A stretch of DNA of 64,000 nucleotides from an uncultured Gemmataceae bacterium (lineage in GTDB: Bacteria > Planctomycetota > Planctomycetia > Gemmatales > Gemmataceae). The notes beneath the pieces are model-generated. The model did no database searches. It had not been told where the DNA came from and worked only from the letters and a program-made list of their open reading frames with translations. The stretch spans positions 1-64,000 of the forward strand of contig CALDUY010000008.1 of the NCBI GenBank assembly GCA_937923405.1, given 5' to 3'. The position numbers and the translations under genes are program-made. Of the stretch, positions 16,782-25,513 are shown piece by piece (position 1 is the stretch's first letter; every line of letters starts with the position of its first letter).

Positions 16782-19325
16782 TTAGCGGCGAAAAACTCGG
16801 AATGGGCGGAATTCAAACCCACTCCAGTCTTTGACGATTTTCCCTTGGCGATTGATTTCGTAGATAGAGTTGTTTCCGTTACCAGCGACAAGAATGTTGC
16901 CGTTACTGGTGACAGTGGGCGAGAGAGGTGAATTCACTGAGCATTCCCAGAGTGGCTTGCCATCGAGGCCGAACTCTAACACTTTGTTGAACCGGCCATC
17001 GGCTAAAACCAGCCGATCTCCTGAAAGAATCTCCGCACCGTTGGGACTGAGCGTGCCCCAATTCGCGAACTGAGCAGTTTTAATCACATTGCCGCTACGA
17101 TCTAGTTTGATGAACTGCCCACCATAAGAGACGAACGCAATAGTACCATCCCGAAAGCGCTTGGCGGCCAAGATAGTGTTGGCGGTATAATTATAGTTTA
17201 ATGTCGTTGCACCTTTAGGATCGAGAATTATCAATTGATTGCGACAGGCAATGAACGTACTGCCATCGCGAAGCCGTTCGACGTGAAAGACGTTGGGAAA
17301 GTTTTTGTCGAAGCCAACGATTTTGCCAGTCTTGTCCCGTTCGGTGACTCGGTTTTGTTGCTCGATGATGAGCAGATTTCCGTTTCGGAGAAGCTGTGCG
17401 TCATTAGGCCAATTCAGGTTACGAATCTCCCAGCGAATTTTGCCAGAAGAATCGGCTTCGAGAACACGGCCACGAGACAATAGCTGATTGAAATTCTCGA
17501 TCATTAAATACAGCCCCAATTCGCGACGGCTGGCAGAACCATTGAGCACGACCGAGCGGTTGTTCTCTTCCCACCACTTATTCCAAGCAGCCACGCTGCG
17601 TTCGCGGGAGGCAGGATCCGTAGAGAGGGTTTCCACAGGCGGTTTGTCTCCGGCTAAGTCGATGAGATAGTCTTCGATCTCCCAGGCTTGATCGAGTGGT
17701 AACTCCTTCATGAGAGTAATCAGAGTGGGAATAGCCTCTTTTTCGCCGAGCGAGGCTAGGCCCTGAGCGGCTCGAAGCTGCACAGCTAAATCGGGATCTT
17801 TGAGCATGCGGCGAATCGCGGGAAGATCGGCTGTCGCCTTACCTCGGCACAGAGCGAGAACCGCTAAGGCTCTGCGCATGGGAACCTTGCTGTCCAGAGC
17901 CTTGAGCAAGGCTTCATCCGCTTTGCCCGACTGACATCCCAGAGCAGAGAGAATATCGGTGAGTTGATCGGCAAGGGCAGCCGACTCACAGCAAGGTAGA
18001 TACTGGAGTAAGGCATCAACGGTGCCTGCCGGTTTGCGCAACCCTAGCAAACGAGGAGCCGCCGCTGGCATTGCTGGCGGGATGTCCTTATCAATCGCAT
18101 CTAAACAGCGTGCTGCTAATGGAGCGATTTTCTCGTCGCCATCGTTGACAGCTCGTCTCAAGAGCGGAACAGCTGAGCGTCCCATGCGAACAAGTTCGTT
18201 CATGGTGGCTTCTCGCGACGATAGATTGTCCTCAGTCAGTTTGGCGATCAGTGCAGTAGCTTTGAGCAGATCGTCATCGGAAATACTTCGCGAGCGGAAT
18301 TCGCTGAGTAATCGTTCTCCATCTGTGTTCTTCCACCAAGCGGCCCAGACATCGCGTCGAAGTTGGCGGGACATCAGATCGTTCCCTCGCGGTCCAGCAA
18401 CGGCCCATTCTCCCGCCAACTGGGTGAGAAAGTCCTCGGCTTGGACGCGCAACGAGGGTTGTAACTCGGCGAGCAAATCAATCAGCACAGGAATGGCTTC
18501 TGAATCATAGGCACCGACCAATCCCAGAGCGGCTCGTAGTCGAACTGATGGACGTTCGTCTTTTAGCAAAGGACGAACCGCCGCATGGTACGCCTTGCCA
18601 CCCGCCTGGCAGATCACCTGAGCGGCAGTACCTCGACGGATGGCGAGTTTGTCTGTTAGAGCCTGCAAAATGGCAGGATCCGGCTTCCCCTCGCGAAAAG
18701 AGACGGCGAGCAGTGCATGCTCGACCTCGCGGAAAGTGGCATCATCTTCGGCGAAAGGTAGATATCCGATAAGCGCCTCAGCAGCTCCGACAGGTTTGCG
18801 TTGAGCCAATAGACGAGCTGAATGAATGACTAGGTTCGATGCTGTCGAACTTTCGATGTTTTGTAAACAAACACGAGCGCGGGTAGATCCTTCGATCTGA
18901 TCGACATTGTTGGCGGCCGTGCGAAGTGCTGGAACCGCAGCCTGACCGATGGCCGTCAGTTCCGCTTGAGCAGTATCACGCTGCCCCAGATCTTCCGCGT
19001 TAAGTTGCTTGACCAACGCTTCAATTTTTTCTCGGGAAGGAGCAGGAGGGGTGCGTCGGCGGAAGAATTGGAGCAGAGCTTCATCCGTCGTCAGCAAGTT
19101 GGCATTTTTCAGAACTGTTTCATCAGCAGGACCACCCACTAAATCCGCGTTGCCCGACAGCCCAGGAGCAGCCGGAACGGTTGGCAATCCTCCCACGTTA
19201 GGCACGCCTTGAATGAACCCGAACCCGCCACCTCGCAGCTGGACAACGAGGGGAGCAGGTGGAGCGGGAATAGCGACCTGTTGGGGAAGTAACGCCAACG
19301 TCAGCATGAAGGGGGCCACTAACAT
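16782..19325 (-). CDS. Secreted HEAT-repeat/propeller protein, two-module paralogue (first of three)
   Basis: 847 residues: signal peptide 1-20, a Gly/Pro-rich linker with PNVGGLPTVPAAPG, then two HEAT modules at about 65-350 and 350-600, each ending in a W-x-x-W-W motif (VWAAWWKNT and AWNKWWEEN), then a six- or seven-bladed propeller with blades such as RDGSTFIACRNQLIILD and SNGNILVAGNGNNSIYE. GGAG lies 9 nt before the ATG. It is the promoter-proximal gene of the tandem triplet. I see no enzyme motif. The blade style matches proteins annotated as PQQ-binding-like, but no PQQ ligand set can be identified, so the name should be taken as a fold description only. Confidence 0.75.
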   Translation of the reverse strand: MLVAPFMLTLALLPQQVAIPAPPAPLVVQLRGGGFGFIQGVPNVGGLPTVPAAPGLSGNADLVGGPADETVLKNANLLTTDEALLQFFRRRTPPAPSREKIEALVKQLNAEDLGQRDTAQAELTAIGQAAVPALRTAANNVDQIEGSTRARVCLQNIESSTASNLVIHSARLLAQRKPVGAAEALIGYLPFAEDDATFREVEHALLAVSFREGKPDPAILQALTDKLAIRRGTAAQVICQAGGKAYHAAVRPLLKDERPSVRLRAALGLVGAYDSEAIPVLIDLLAELQPSLRVQAEDFLTQLAGEWAVAGPRGNDLMSRQLRRDVWAAWWKNTDGERLLSEFRSRSISDDDLLKATALIAKLTEDNLSSREATMNELVRMGRSAVPLLRRAVNDGDEKIAPLAARCLDAIDKDIPPAMPAAAPRLLGLRKPAGTVDALLQYLPCCESAALADQLTDILSALGCQSGKADEALLKALDSKVPMRRALAVLALCRGKATADLPAIRRMLKDPDLAVQLRAAQGLASLGEKEAIPTLITLMKELPLDQAWEIEDYLIDLAGDKPPVETLSTDPASRERSVAAWNKWWEENNRSVVLNGSASRRELGLYLMIENFNQLLSRGRVLEADSSGKIRWEIRNLNWPNDAQLLRNGNLLIIEQQNRVTERDKTGKIVGFDKNFPNVFHVERLRDGSTFIACRNQLIILDPKGATTLNYNYTANTILAAKRFRDGTIAFVSYGGQFIKLDRSGNVIKTAQFANWGTLSPNGAEILSGDRLVLADGRFNKVLEFGLDGKPLWECSVNSPLSPTVTSNGNILVAGNGNNSIYEINRQGKIVKDWSGFEFRPFRVFRR

Positions 19326-19431
19326 CTTCGTCCACTCCAGACTACCGAGGTGTCATCTCTTATCTTGCTATCATAGACGAATTAGGAGTCGCCCGGCAGA
19401 CGAAAATTAGTCAGGAGTTAAGGTCACCGTC

Positions 19432-19476
19432 AAAAAGTGTCGGCGCTTCGGAGAAGAGCGATTCTCCGCAGCGCCG
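19432..19476 (-). terminator. Intrinsic terminator of the PpiC gene
   Basis: Read on the minus strand, 24 nt after the PpiC stop codon, GGCGCT and CGGAGA (with one mismatch between them) pair with TCTCCG and AGCGCC, followed by GACACTTTTTG. Arms are at 19442-19454 and 19463-19475 and the T-run is the complement of 19432-19436. Confidence 0.7.
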
Positions 19477-19499
19477 GAACGGAAGCAATCCATAACGAA

Positions 19500-20450
19500 T
19501 TAGTGTAGTTCGATCTTGAGCCGACCTTCCTTGACCGCGTCGGTGTACATTTTCGACACGATTTCACGGCGAAGTTCCTCAGCACAGAACTCGCGCACGC
19601 CCTCCTTGATCTTTTCGTACTCTGAAGGTCGGCCTGGCTTGCGATCCGTCACTTTGATGAGATGCATGCCGAAGTCAGTTACTACGACATCAGACAATTG
19701 CCCCACCTGCAAAGCGAAGGCCGCCTCCGAGAACGTCTCGTCGAACCACTTGCGGGGAATCCAGCCGAGATCACCGCCCTTGCTGGCCATTGGATCCTGC
19801 GAATACTTTCGGGCCATGTCGGCAAAGTCACACTTCGGATCGGTTAACAGCCGCTGGCGAATCTGCGACAGCGTTGCTTTTGCCTTAGCACGGTCCGCTT
19901 CTGTTGAATTTGCTGGTAGACGGATCACAATGTGACTAGCTCGTACCGTTACGCCATCGAAAAAGTCTTTATTTTTCTTGTAGTATTCTTGCACCTGGGC
20001 CTCAGAGATGGCGGTTTGAGCATAGGCATTCCAGCGCAGGTGATCGCCAATACTTGCTTTCAACTGTTCCACGGTTTGAGCCGTATCCTGGCAGAATTCC
20101 TCAATGCTTTTGCCCTGTTCCTTCAAGCCAGCAGCCATTTCAGCGAATTTGCGTTCAATTTCTTGGGGCGAAACAGGTTTAGTATTTTTTTCGAGGAACT
20201 GCTTCATCAGCACGTCCTCAATCATCATGCGCAACGCTTCCATCTGGCGTTGTCGTCGTTGAGCTTCGGGCAGCGCAACTGGCACAGGCCCCGCGGCTTT
20301 GAGAATTCCGTCAATGTCGCTCTGATGAATTTGCACACCGTTGACGACAGCGACGACTTTATTCGCCGGCTTGGCTGTTTGTGTTTGGGCTAAGATCATC
20401 CCTGAAAACAGGAGTACCGCGAGACCGGTAGCCCGGATTCGCTGTTTCAT
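19500..20450 (-). CDS. PpiC-type peptidyl-prolyl cis-trans isomerase (SurA/PrsA-like foldase)
   Basis: 316 residues: a signal peptide (residues 1-22, ending ILAQ), a SurA-like N-terminal helical chaperone region (about 28-160, including VVAVVNGVQIHQSDIDGIL), then a parvulin domain at about 168-275 with the landmarks ASHIVIR, FADMARKYSQDPMASKGGDLGW and FGMHLIKV. The enzyme isomerises X-Pro bonds in exported proteins and acts in the periplasm or at the outer membrane. The ATG at 20450 is preceded by GGAGGG and starts the signal peptide; an ORF extension to 20519 would run through a 20-bp tandem repeat and is not used. No partner gene is adjacent. The terminator at 19432-19476 ends it. Confidence 0.88.
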   Translation of the reverse strand: MKQRIRATGLAVLLFSGMILAQTQTAKPANKVVAVVNGVQIHQSDIDGILKAAGPVPVALPEAQRRQRQMEALRMMIEDVLMKQFLEKNTKPVSPQEIERKFAEMAAGLKEQGKSIEEFCQDTAQTVEQLKASIGDHLRWNAYAQTAISEAQVQEYYKKNKDFFDGVTVRASHIVIRLPANSTEADRAKAKATLSQIRQRLLTDPKCDFADMARKYSQDPMASKGGDLGWIPRKWFDETFSEAAFALQVGQLSDVVVTDFGMHLIKVTDRKPGRPSEYEKIKEGVREFCAEELRREIVSKMYTDAVKEGRLKIELH

Positions 20451-20470
20451 TACTCTTCTCCCTCCCGTGC

Positions 20471-20510
20471 GGAACACCAGGCTGGCGCTCGGAACGCCAA
20501 GCTGGCGCTC
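20471..20510. repeat. Two tandem 20-bp repeats upstream of the PpiC gene
   Basis: GGAACGCCAAGCTGGCGCTC occurs at 20491-20510 and, with two substitutions, at 20471-20490. Each unit contains the small hairpin GCCA-AGC-TGGC. It sits 20 nt before the PpiC start codon on that gene's mRNA. Confidence 0.7.
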
Positions 20511-20991
20511 TAGGATCACTTCTCGTCAACGTGCTATAGCGAGCGATGTCTGTCAGAGGGAGAGCAATTTTCTAGTTGAGGAAACTCGGAAGCGTTTGCC
20601 AATAGGCTGGTAAATTTTACCGGTTGTAACAGTTATTTTTACATAATGAAAACGAAGTAGTCTCCTCGTCGCCTGGAAAGTCAACGTGTGCTAAGTCATT
20701 TTCAGAAAAGCCTTTTATTCTCCGAGACAGCCGGCAGAGAAAGAATTGGCACACGGCTTGCGAGTACATTTTCTCGACAGATCCTCCAAGGAAAGGAGGC
20801 GGGATCGACAGACGAACGCCAAACGGAGCACTCCCCCGCCACAGTTTGGCAAAAGTGAACGGCAAAAGCTGCGGAGGTATCCCGATCCTCCCGACCCAGG
20901 CTCTGCCGCTATCAACGGCTGTCGAATATACCGTCGCCGGAACTCACTCCCCCTGTCATACCCCGTACCCCATCGATGCTGCATGCCCTTT

Positions 20992-21031
20992 AGGCCGCCT
21001 GGTCCCCCCAGGCGGCCTCTCTTTCTTTTTT
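20992..21031 (+). terminator. Intrinsic terminator upstream of the sulfatase gene
   Basis: An 11-bp perfect stem, AGGCCGCCTGG (20992-21002) and CCAGGCGGCCT (21008-21018), with a 5-nt loop, is followed by CTCTTTCTTTTTTT. This is a textbook rho-independent terminator on the plus strand, yet no plus-strand gene ends before it: the upstream gene is on the minus strand. It must terminate a noncoding transcript or act as an attenuator. Confidence 0.85.
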
Positions 21032-21114
21032 TGTGAGACAACTTCACCGTCAGGCCATACCATGCCGCCAGCGAACTGTGTATACATCGCTCCTTCTCAT
21101 TTCGGAATAAATCG

Positions 21115-22809
21115 ATGTCAATTTTCCGTATTTTTCTTGCACTGCTTGTTGGCGGTATCGCACTTCCGTTCGTGCAAGCTGTTCCGCCTAACGTAGTTCT
21201 CGTCATGACCGACGATCAGGGTTATGGGGATCTGTCGTGTCACGGTAATAAGGAACTTCGTACACCAAACCTAGATCGGTTGCATCAGCAGTCTGTGCGA
21301 CTGACGAATTTTCACGTCGATCCAACTTGCTCCCCAACCCGTTCGGCCCTGTTGACGGGAAGGTATTCCTCGCGAACCGGAGTTTGGCACACAATCGGTG
21401 GGCGATCGCTCTTGCGACGCGATGAGACAACACTTGCGGATCTGTTCGCGGCTGCTGGGTATCGCACTGGAATATTTGGTAAATGGCACTTGGGGGATAA
21501 TTATCCGTTTCGCGCTGTGGATCGCGGTTGGCACGAGTCGCTGGTACACGGCGGAGGCGGCATCGGTCAAACCGCTGATGCTTGGGAGAATACTTATTTC
21601 GACGATACCTATCTGAGAAATGGCAAACCCCAACCACAGCGGGGTTACTGTACCGAGGTGTTCTTCGACGCCGCTCTAAAGTTCATCGAGACTAACCGAG
21701 AACGACCCTTTGTTTGCTATCTGGCGACCAATGCACCACATTCACCGTATCGAGTGGCCCCGAAGTACGCTAAGCGATTCCTAGATTTGAGGATTCGCCA
21801 GCCAAGAGCAAACTTTTATGGCATGATCGAGAACATCGATGAAAACATGGGGCGTTTGCTTGACCGTCTCACTGCCTGGAACCTCGATAGGAACACCATC
21901 GTTATATTTCTGACTGACAATGGCACGGCAGCCGGTTGGAACGAGGCCAGCGGTGAGGGATTCAATGCAGGTATGCGTGGAATCAAGGGATCGGTGTACG
22001 AAGGCGGGCATCGAGTTCCCTGTTTCATGCGTTGGCCAGGACAATTCCCCGCGGAAACCGATGTGCCAGAACTGACCGCGCACATCGATCTGTTGCCGAC
22101 TTTACTAGAGGCTTGCGAAATCAAAGGCAAATCTCGCTGGCCGATTGATGGCCTTAGTCTGCTGGGACGCCTGCGGAACAACGCCAAGTTGCCCCAGCGG
22201 ACCTTGTTCGTACATTCGCAGCGGGTCGAACATCCGCAGAAATGGCGGCAATGCGCCGTTTTGACGCCGCGCTGGCGGCTCATCAACGGCCAAGAACTGT
22301 ACGACCTCGTTGCCGATCCCGGTCAGCAAACAGACCTTGCTAAGACACAGCCCAAGGTTGTTGCTGAGTTGCGTCAAGAGTATGAACGCTGGTATGAGAG
22401 CATCTCGACCCGGTTTGGGGAGTATTGTGAGATCATTCTCGGATCCGAACGAGAGAATCCAACCACACTCACAGGACACGACTGGCACGGCGATGTCGTT
22501 CCCTGGAATCATGAATCGATTAAGAAGATGCCCATCGCGAATGGATTCTGGGCTGTCGAAATTGCTCAGGCCGGTCGGTATCGCTTCACACTTCGTCATA
22601 TGCCAGCCCCTGCCAAGTTCCCGCTCGAAGCGGCTCGTGCCAAATGTCGGATTGGCGACATCGAAGTAACTGACAAGGTCACTCCTGGTTCGACGGAGGT
22701 GAGCCTGACGGCCCAACTCCAGCCGGGCAAGACTCGCCTGCAAACCTGGCTGGAAACCGATCGGGTTTCTCGTGGTGCCTTTTACGTTACTGTCGAACGG
22801 CTGCAGTGA
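21115..22809 (+). CDS. Secreted type I sulfatase
   Basis: 564 residues with a signal peptide (1-22, ending VQA). Sulfatase core: metal ligands in MTDDQG at 31-36, the modification motif CSPTR at 72-76 whose Cys72 becomes formylglycine, TGRY, then GKWHLG, DNG in LTDNGTAAG, and KGSVYEGGHRVP. Residues about 430-564 form an extra beta-rich C-terminal domain. The enzyme hydrolyses sulfate esters of exported or scavenged polysaccharides; the exact substrate cannot be told. It needs a formylglycine-generating partner, not in the window. Start codon ATG has only weak GGA upstream. The preceding structured leader with terminator suggests transcription attenuation. The DUF418 gene follows after 14 nt. 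Confidence 0.88.
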   Translation: MSIFRIFLALLVGGIALPFVQAVPPNVVLVMTDDQGYGDLSCHGNKELRTPNLDRLHQQSVRLTNFHVDPTCSPTRSALLTGRYSSRTGVWHTIGGRSLLRRDETTLADLFAAAGYRTGIFGKWHLGDNYPFRAVDRGWHESLVHGGGGIGQTADAWENTYFDDTYLRNGKPQPQRGYCTEVFFDAALKFIETNRERPFVCYLATNAPHSPYRVAPKYAKRFLDLRIRQPRANFYGMIENIDENMGRLLDRLTAWNLDRNTIVIFLTDNGTAAGWNEASGEGFNAGMRGIKGSVYEGGHRVPCFMRWPGQFPAETDVPELTAHIDLLPTLLEACEIKGKSRWPIDGLSLLGRLRNNAKLPQRTLFVHSQRVEHPQKWRQCAVLTPRWRLINGQELYDLVADPGQQTDLAKTQPKVVAELRQEYERWYESISTRFGEYCEIILGSERENPTTLTGHDWHGDVVPWNHESIKKMPIANGFWAVEIAQAGRYRFTLRHMPAPAKFPLEAARAKCRIGDIEVTDKVTPGSTEVSLTAQLQPGKTRLQTWLETDRVSRGAFYVTVERLQ

Positions 22810-22823
22810 GAAAGTGAAACGAG

Positions 22824-24089
22824 ATGAGAATCGAACTGGAAAAACCAACGTCATCTCCTGCGTTTGGTGCGATTGCTCGTTCCGATCGCCTCGTCAACCT
22901 GGATTTCACACGAGGCATGGCACTGTTAGGCATTCTTTTGGTCAACAGCATTGTCTTTTTCGGTCCGTTGGCCGCGCTAATGGATCCCTCGACCTTAGCC
23001 GGCAAGCCCCTCGCCGATCGGCTCGCTTCTCTGGCGGTCTTAGTACTGTGTCAGGGCAAGTTCATCTCTATCTTCAGCCTGTTGTTTGGCTATGGTCTGC
23101 TTGGGCAGTTTGATCGCGCTCGTGAGTCCGGCTATGGAGCGGTTCGCTTTGCCTTTCGTCGACTCTTGCCGTTGAGTCTATTCGGCCTATTGCATGGCCT
23201 GTTGATCTGGTTCGGCGATATCCTCTTCTTTTACTCGCTGATGGGCTACTGTCTGTTGCTGGGACGCTGGCTGTCGGCGCGGGCGATGATCCTAATTGGC
23301 GTGGCGTTGATTCTCTTTTCTCTGCTCGTCACTGGATTGTTGTTCTTCGTCACCTTGGGAGTGCCTCCTGAGTCGAACCCGAGTGACCGCGATACGACAT
23401 TGCGTGGCTGGCGTGCTGTAGTCGCGTCTAGTGAAGGACCAACCGATCCCGTCTGGATTGCCGCCGAGATCGCTGCCTATCGCGATGGTCCCTGGCGCGA
23501 TGCGCAGTTGTTCCGCATCCTTGGCTGGATGGGCAATGTAGTGATGATGATGCTCGTCGGTTGGATGTCGCTGGGAATGATGTTCATCGGCGGGGCCTTG
23601 TGGCGAGTCAAATTCTTCTCGCCAGAGCAGCGCAACCTACGCCTCCGCGTATTGGCCATCTTTTTACCCGTGGGATTGGTCATCGAAGCCGTCGCCGCTT
23701 GGGTACTGTGGCCGTATCCTCCTACCAGCCAAGCCTACGCGTTGGGCATGTTCGTTCAACAGATTGGCGTGTTGTTCTTGCCGTTCGGTTACTTAGCGAT
23801 GTTCGCTTTGCTAGCCGATCGTCTGCCAAGCATGCTGCGCGATCCCATCGCTAGCGCCGGTCGGATGTCATTGACGGTTTACTTGATGCAGTCGCTCGTA
23901 GCGACGTTTCTGGCTTACCATTGGGGGTTACAATGGTTCGGTCGCGTTGATGCTGCGGCTCAAGTAATCCTGTCTTTTGCTATCTGGGCTGGATTGGTGA
24001 TATTAGCTCATCTGTGGTTGATGTGCTTCCGTCAGGGGCCGATGGAATGGCTATGGCGTCGGCTGGAATACGGACGGCGCACCGCATGA
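22824..24089 (+). CDS. DUF418-family membrane protein
   Basis: 421 residues with about ten hydrophobic helices, matching the DUF418/YeiB family. Landmarks: the N-terminal LDFTRGMALLGILLVNS at 25-41, the loop FSLLFGYGLLGQ, RRLLPLSLFGLLHGLLIWFGDIL, and the C-terminal ASAGRMSLTVYLMQS followed by PMEWLWRRLEYGR. The function of this family is not established; members resemble acyltransferase-type integral membrane proteins and often sit near secretion or cell-envelope genes. It starts 14 nt after the sulfatase stop codon and is probably co-transcribed with it. An acyl- or sulfo-group transport role is possible but only a guess. Confidence 0.8.
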   Translation: MRIELEKPTSSPAFGAIARSDRLVNLDFTRGMALLGILLVNSIVFFGPLAALMDPSTLAGKPLADRLASLAVLVLCQGKFISIFSLLFGYGLLGQFDRARESGYGAVRFAFRRLLPLSLFGLLHGLLIWFGDILFFYSLMGYCLLLGRWLSARAMILIGVALILFSLLVTGLLFFVTLGVPPESNPSDRDTTLRGWRAVVASSEGPTDPVWIAAEIAAYRDGPWRDAQLFRILGWMGNVVMMMLVGWMSLGMMFIGGALWRVKFFSPEQRNLRLRVLAIFLPVGLVIEAVAAWVLWPYPPTSQAYALGMFVQQIGVLFLPFGYLAMFALLADRLPSMLRDPIASAGRMSLTVYLMQSLVATFLAYHWGLQWFGRVDAAAQVILSFAIWAGLVILAHLWLMCFRQGPMEWLWRRLEYGRRTA

Positions 24090-24101
24090 TGCAGTGCGCC
24101 G
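24075..24101. terminator. Hairpin between the DUF418 and DUF937 genes
   Basis: CGGCGCAC (24075-24082) and GTGCGCCG (24094-24101) form an 8-bp stem that overlaps the last codons of the DUF418 gene and lies between two convergent genes. No clear U-tract follows on either strand. Confidence 0.3.
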
Positions 24102-24120
24102 GGTTCAAAACAGATCGGAA

Positions 24121-25428
24121 TTATCCGCCGATCTGATTGAGCTTGTTCAAGATCTCATCAACCGTCGGCTTGATCTTCTCACTTACCCCTTCTTGGGTGA
24201 GAGTGCGTTCAAAGTTCTGTCGGAGATGATCGACAGCCGGCTTGAGCATCGTTGTCATTGTGGTCCGACTCTCTTGAGGCAATCGCTCCAGAGTTGCTCG
24301 GACCTGATCGATCCGCTGGGACGCTTGTTTGAACTTGGGCATGGCCTCCGTAGCTGTCGTCGCGTCCTTGATGTTGCTGATTGTCGTCGATATCGAGTTG
24401 AAGAGTTGGGAAAACTCGTTACTGACGTTAGCCATCGGCAACTCGGGACGATTACCGGTCAAATCCCCCAGTTTCTCGACCACGGCATCAACTTCGGGAC
24501 GAATCTTTTCCGTCACGCCCGGAGTCCACGCCAAGCGGGCCACTTGCTCGTCGAGTCGGGCTACACTGCGATTGATCGTCTCCTTGATTTGCTCGCGGTC
24601 CGTCGGAGATACCTGTTGGGACACACTTTTCATAGCAGCGAACTGTTTGGCCAGTTGCTTTAGTTCGGGAACAGCTTGCTCAGCGCTCTTGAGGTCATTG
24701 ATCTTGTCCAGACGAGCAGTCAACGACTTACAAGCGTCGGCCACACTGGTCTTCATCTCACTGGGGCTAGGAACGTTCAACGTCGGACTGTTGCGGTTGT
24801 AGTAAAAGACTACTGCCACCGCGATCGCTCCAAGAGCAACAACAGGCACGAACCACCTCGCAGGCGACGAACTTTCCTGTTGAGAAGGCTGTACTGGTGA
24901 AGAATCAAACGTGGGTATGTCTGCAAGAGAGAATCCAACCGGAAGTGAATTTTCGATGTTATTCTTCTGCTCGCTGAAGAATCGCGTCACATTTTCCTGG
25001 TCAAACTTTTGGCCAGAACGAGTCATCTGTGAGGCGATTCCACCCAGAACCATCGGAGCAAGATAACTCAGCAGTTTTCGCATGGAATCATTGCTGAGGC
25101 CGCCGAATTTAGACAACAGTGATCCGAGTTGGTTAAAAACGCCAGGCCCGAACAGCGAGCCTAGCAACTCGTCGCCTTGACGCACCTGATCGGGAGTGTT
25201 CCCCGCTACTCGAGTGTCCGCTGCACCCGGAGCAAAGCGAATCAGCATAGTCAGCAGTTTGCCGACACCTCCAACGCTTGCCGTCAACTTGCCGAGCATG
25301 GCGAGCAAGGACGGGACGGCAGCCTCCACTGCCGTTCTTGCTGTCTCCTCACTGGTTCCAAGCATGCTGCCGAGTTGGCTGAACTGCTCGGACGACATCT
25401 GGCTACGGATCGTGTCAACGATGTTCAT
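24121..25428 (-). CDS. DUF937-family membrane protein
   Basis: 435 residues. Residues about 1-150 form a DUF937 (YidB-like) domain: repeated short helices, TARTAVEAAVPSLLAMLGKL, GNTPDQVRQGDELLGSLFG and LSNDSMRKLLSYLAPMVLGG. A Pro/Ser linker leads to one transmembrane helix at about 190-208 (WFVPVVALGAIAVAVVFYY). The rest is long amphipathic helices with alternating LAK and SVARLDEQVARL patterns, probably periplasmic coiled-coil. The start at 25428 is chosen because AGGAG sits 7 nt upstream; the upstream TTG at 25446 would place that signal inside the gene. DUF937 function is unknown; related YidB proteins are proposed to be structural. Convergent with the DUF418 gene. Confidence 0.75.
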   Translation of the reverse strand: MNIVDTIRSQMSSEQFSQLGSMLGTSEETARTAVEAAVPSLLAMLGKLTASVGGVGKLLTMLIRFAPGAADTRVAGNTPDQVRQGDELLGSLFGPGVFNQLGSLLSKFGGLSNDSMRKLLSYLAPMVLGGIASQMTRSGQKFDQENVTRFFSEQKNNIENSLPVGFSLADIPTFDSSPVQPSQQESSSPARWFVPVVALGAIAVAVVFYYNRNSPTLNVPSPSEMKTSVADACKSLTARLDKINDLKSAEQAVPELKQLAKQFAAMKSVSQQVSPTDREQIKETINRSVARLDEQVARLAWTPGVTEKIRPEVDAVVEKLGDLTGNRPELPMANVSNEFSQLFNSISTTISNIKDATTATEAMPKFKQASQRIDQVRATLERLPQESRTTMTTMLKPAVDHLRQNFERTLTQEGVSEKIKPTVDEILNKLNQIGG

Positions 25429-25513
25429 AGGGCTACTCCTAGCCAAGGGAGTTAGCCGCAGGAGACGGCACCACGCCGTCCTGGCATGCGGTTCACTCCT
25501 GAACCTCGTTGTC

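Larger units (their letters stand above)
20451..21114 (+). other. Divergent intergenic region with a structured plus-strand leader or small RNA
   Basis: 664 bp separate the PpiC start (minus) from the sulfatase start (plus). It holds a 2 x 20-bp tandem repeat near the PpiC start, an AT-rich patch at 20580-20660, and from about 20770 a GC-rich stretch full of short inverted repeats: CCTCC/GGAGG at 20783-20798, GCCAAAC/GTTTGGC at 20818-20850, GGAGG/CCTCC at 20873-20891. It ends in an intrinsic terminator at 20992-21031. No ORF in it looks coding. This layout suggests an attenuated leader of the sulfatase gene or an independent small RNA. A faint likeness to a cobalamin riboswitch (CCCCCGCCACAGT and later GACCCAGGCTCTGCCG) is not strong enough to call. 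Confidence 0.45.

Noticed and set aside
20760-20960. Cobalamin riboswitch upstream of the sulfatase
   Set aside because: CCCCCGCCACAGT and GACCCAGGCTCTGCCG resemble two cobalamin-riboswitch core motifs, but one invariant base differs, the P4-type pairing is absent, and a sulfatase is not an expected target.
20746-21036. Open frames crossing the leader region of the sulfatase
   Set aside because: They run through the terminator stem and have no coding-like composition or homology.
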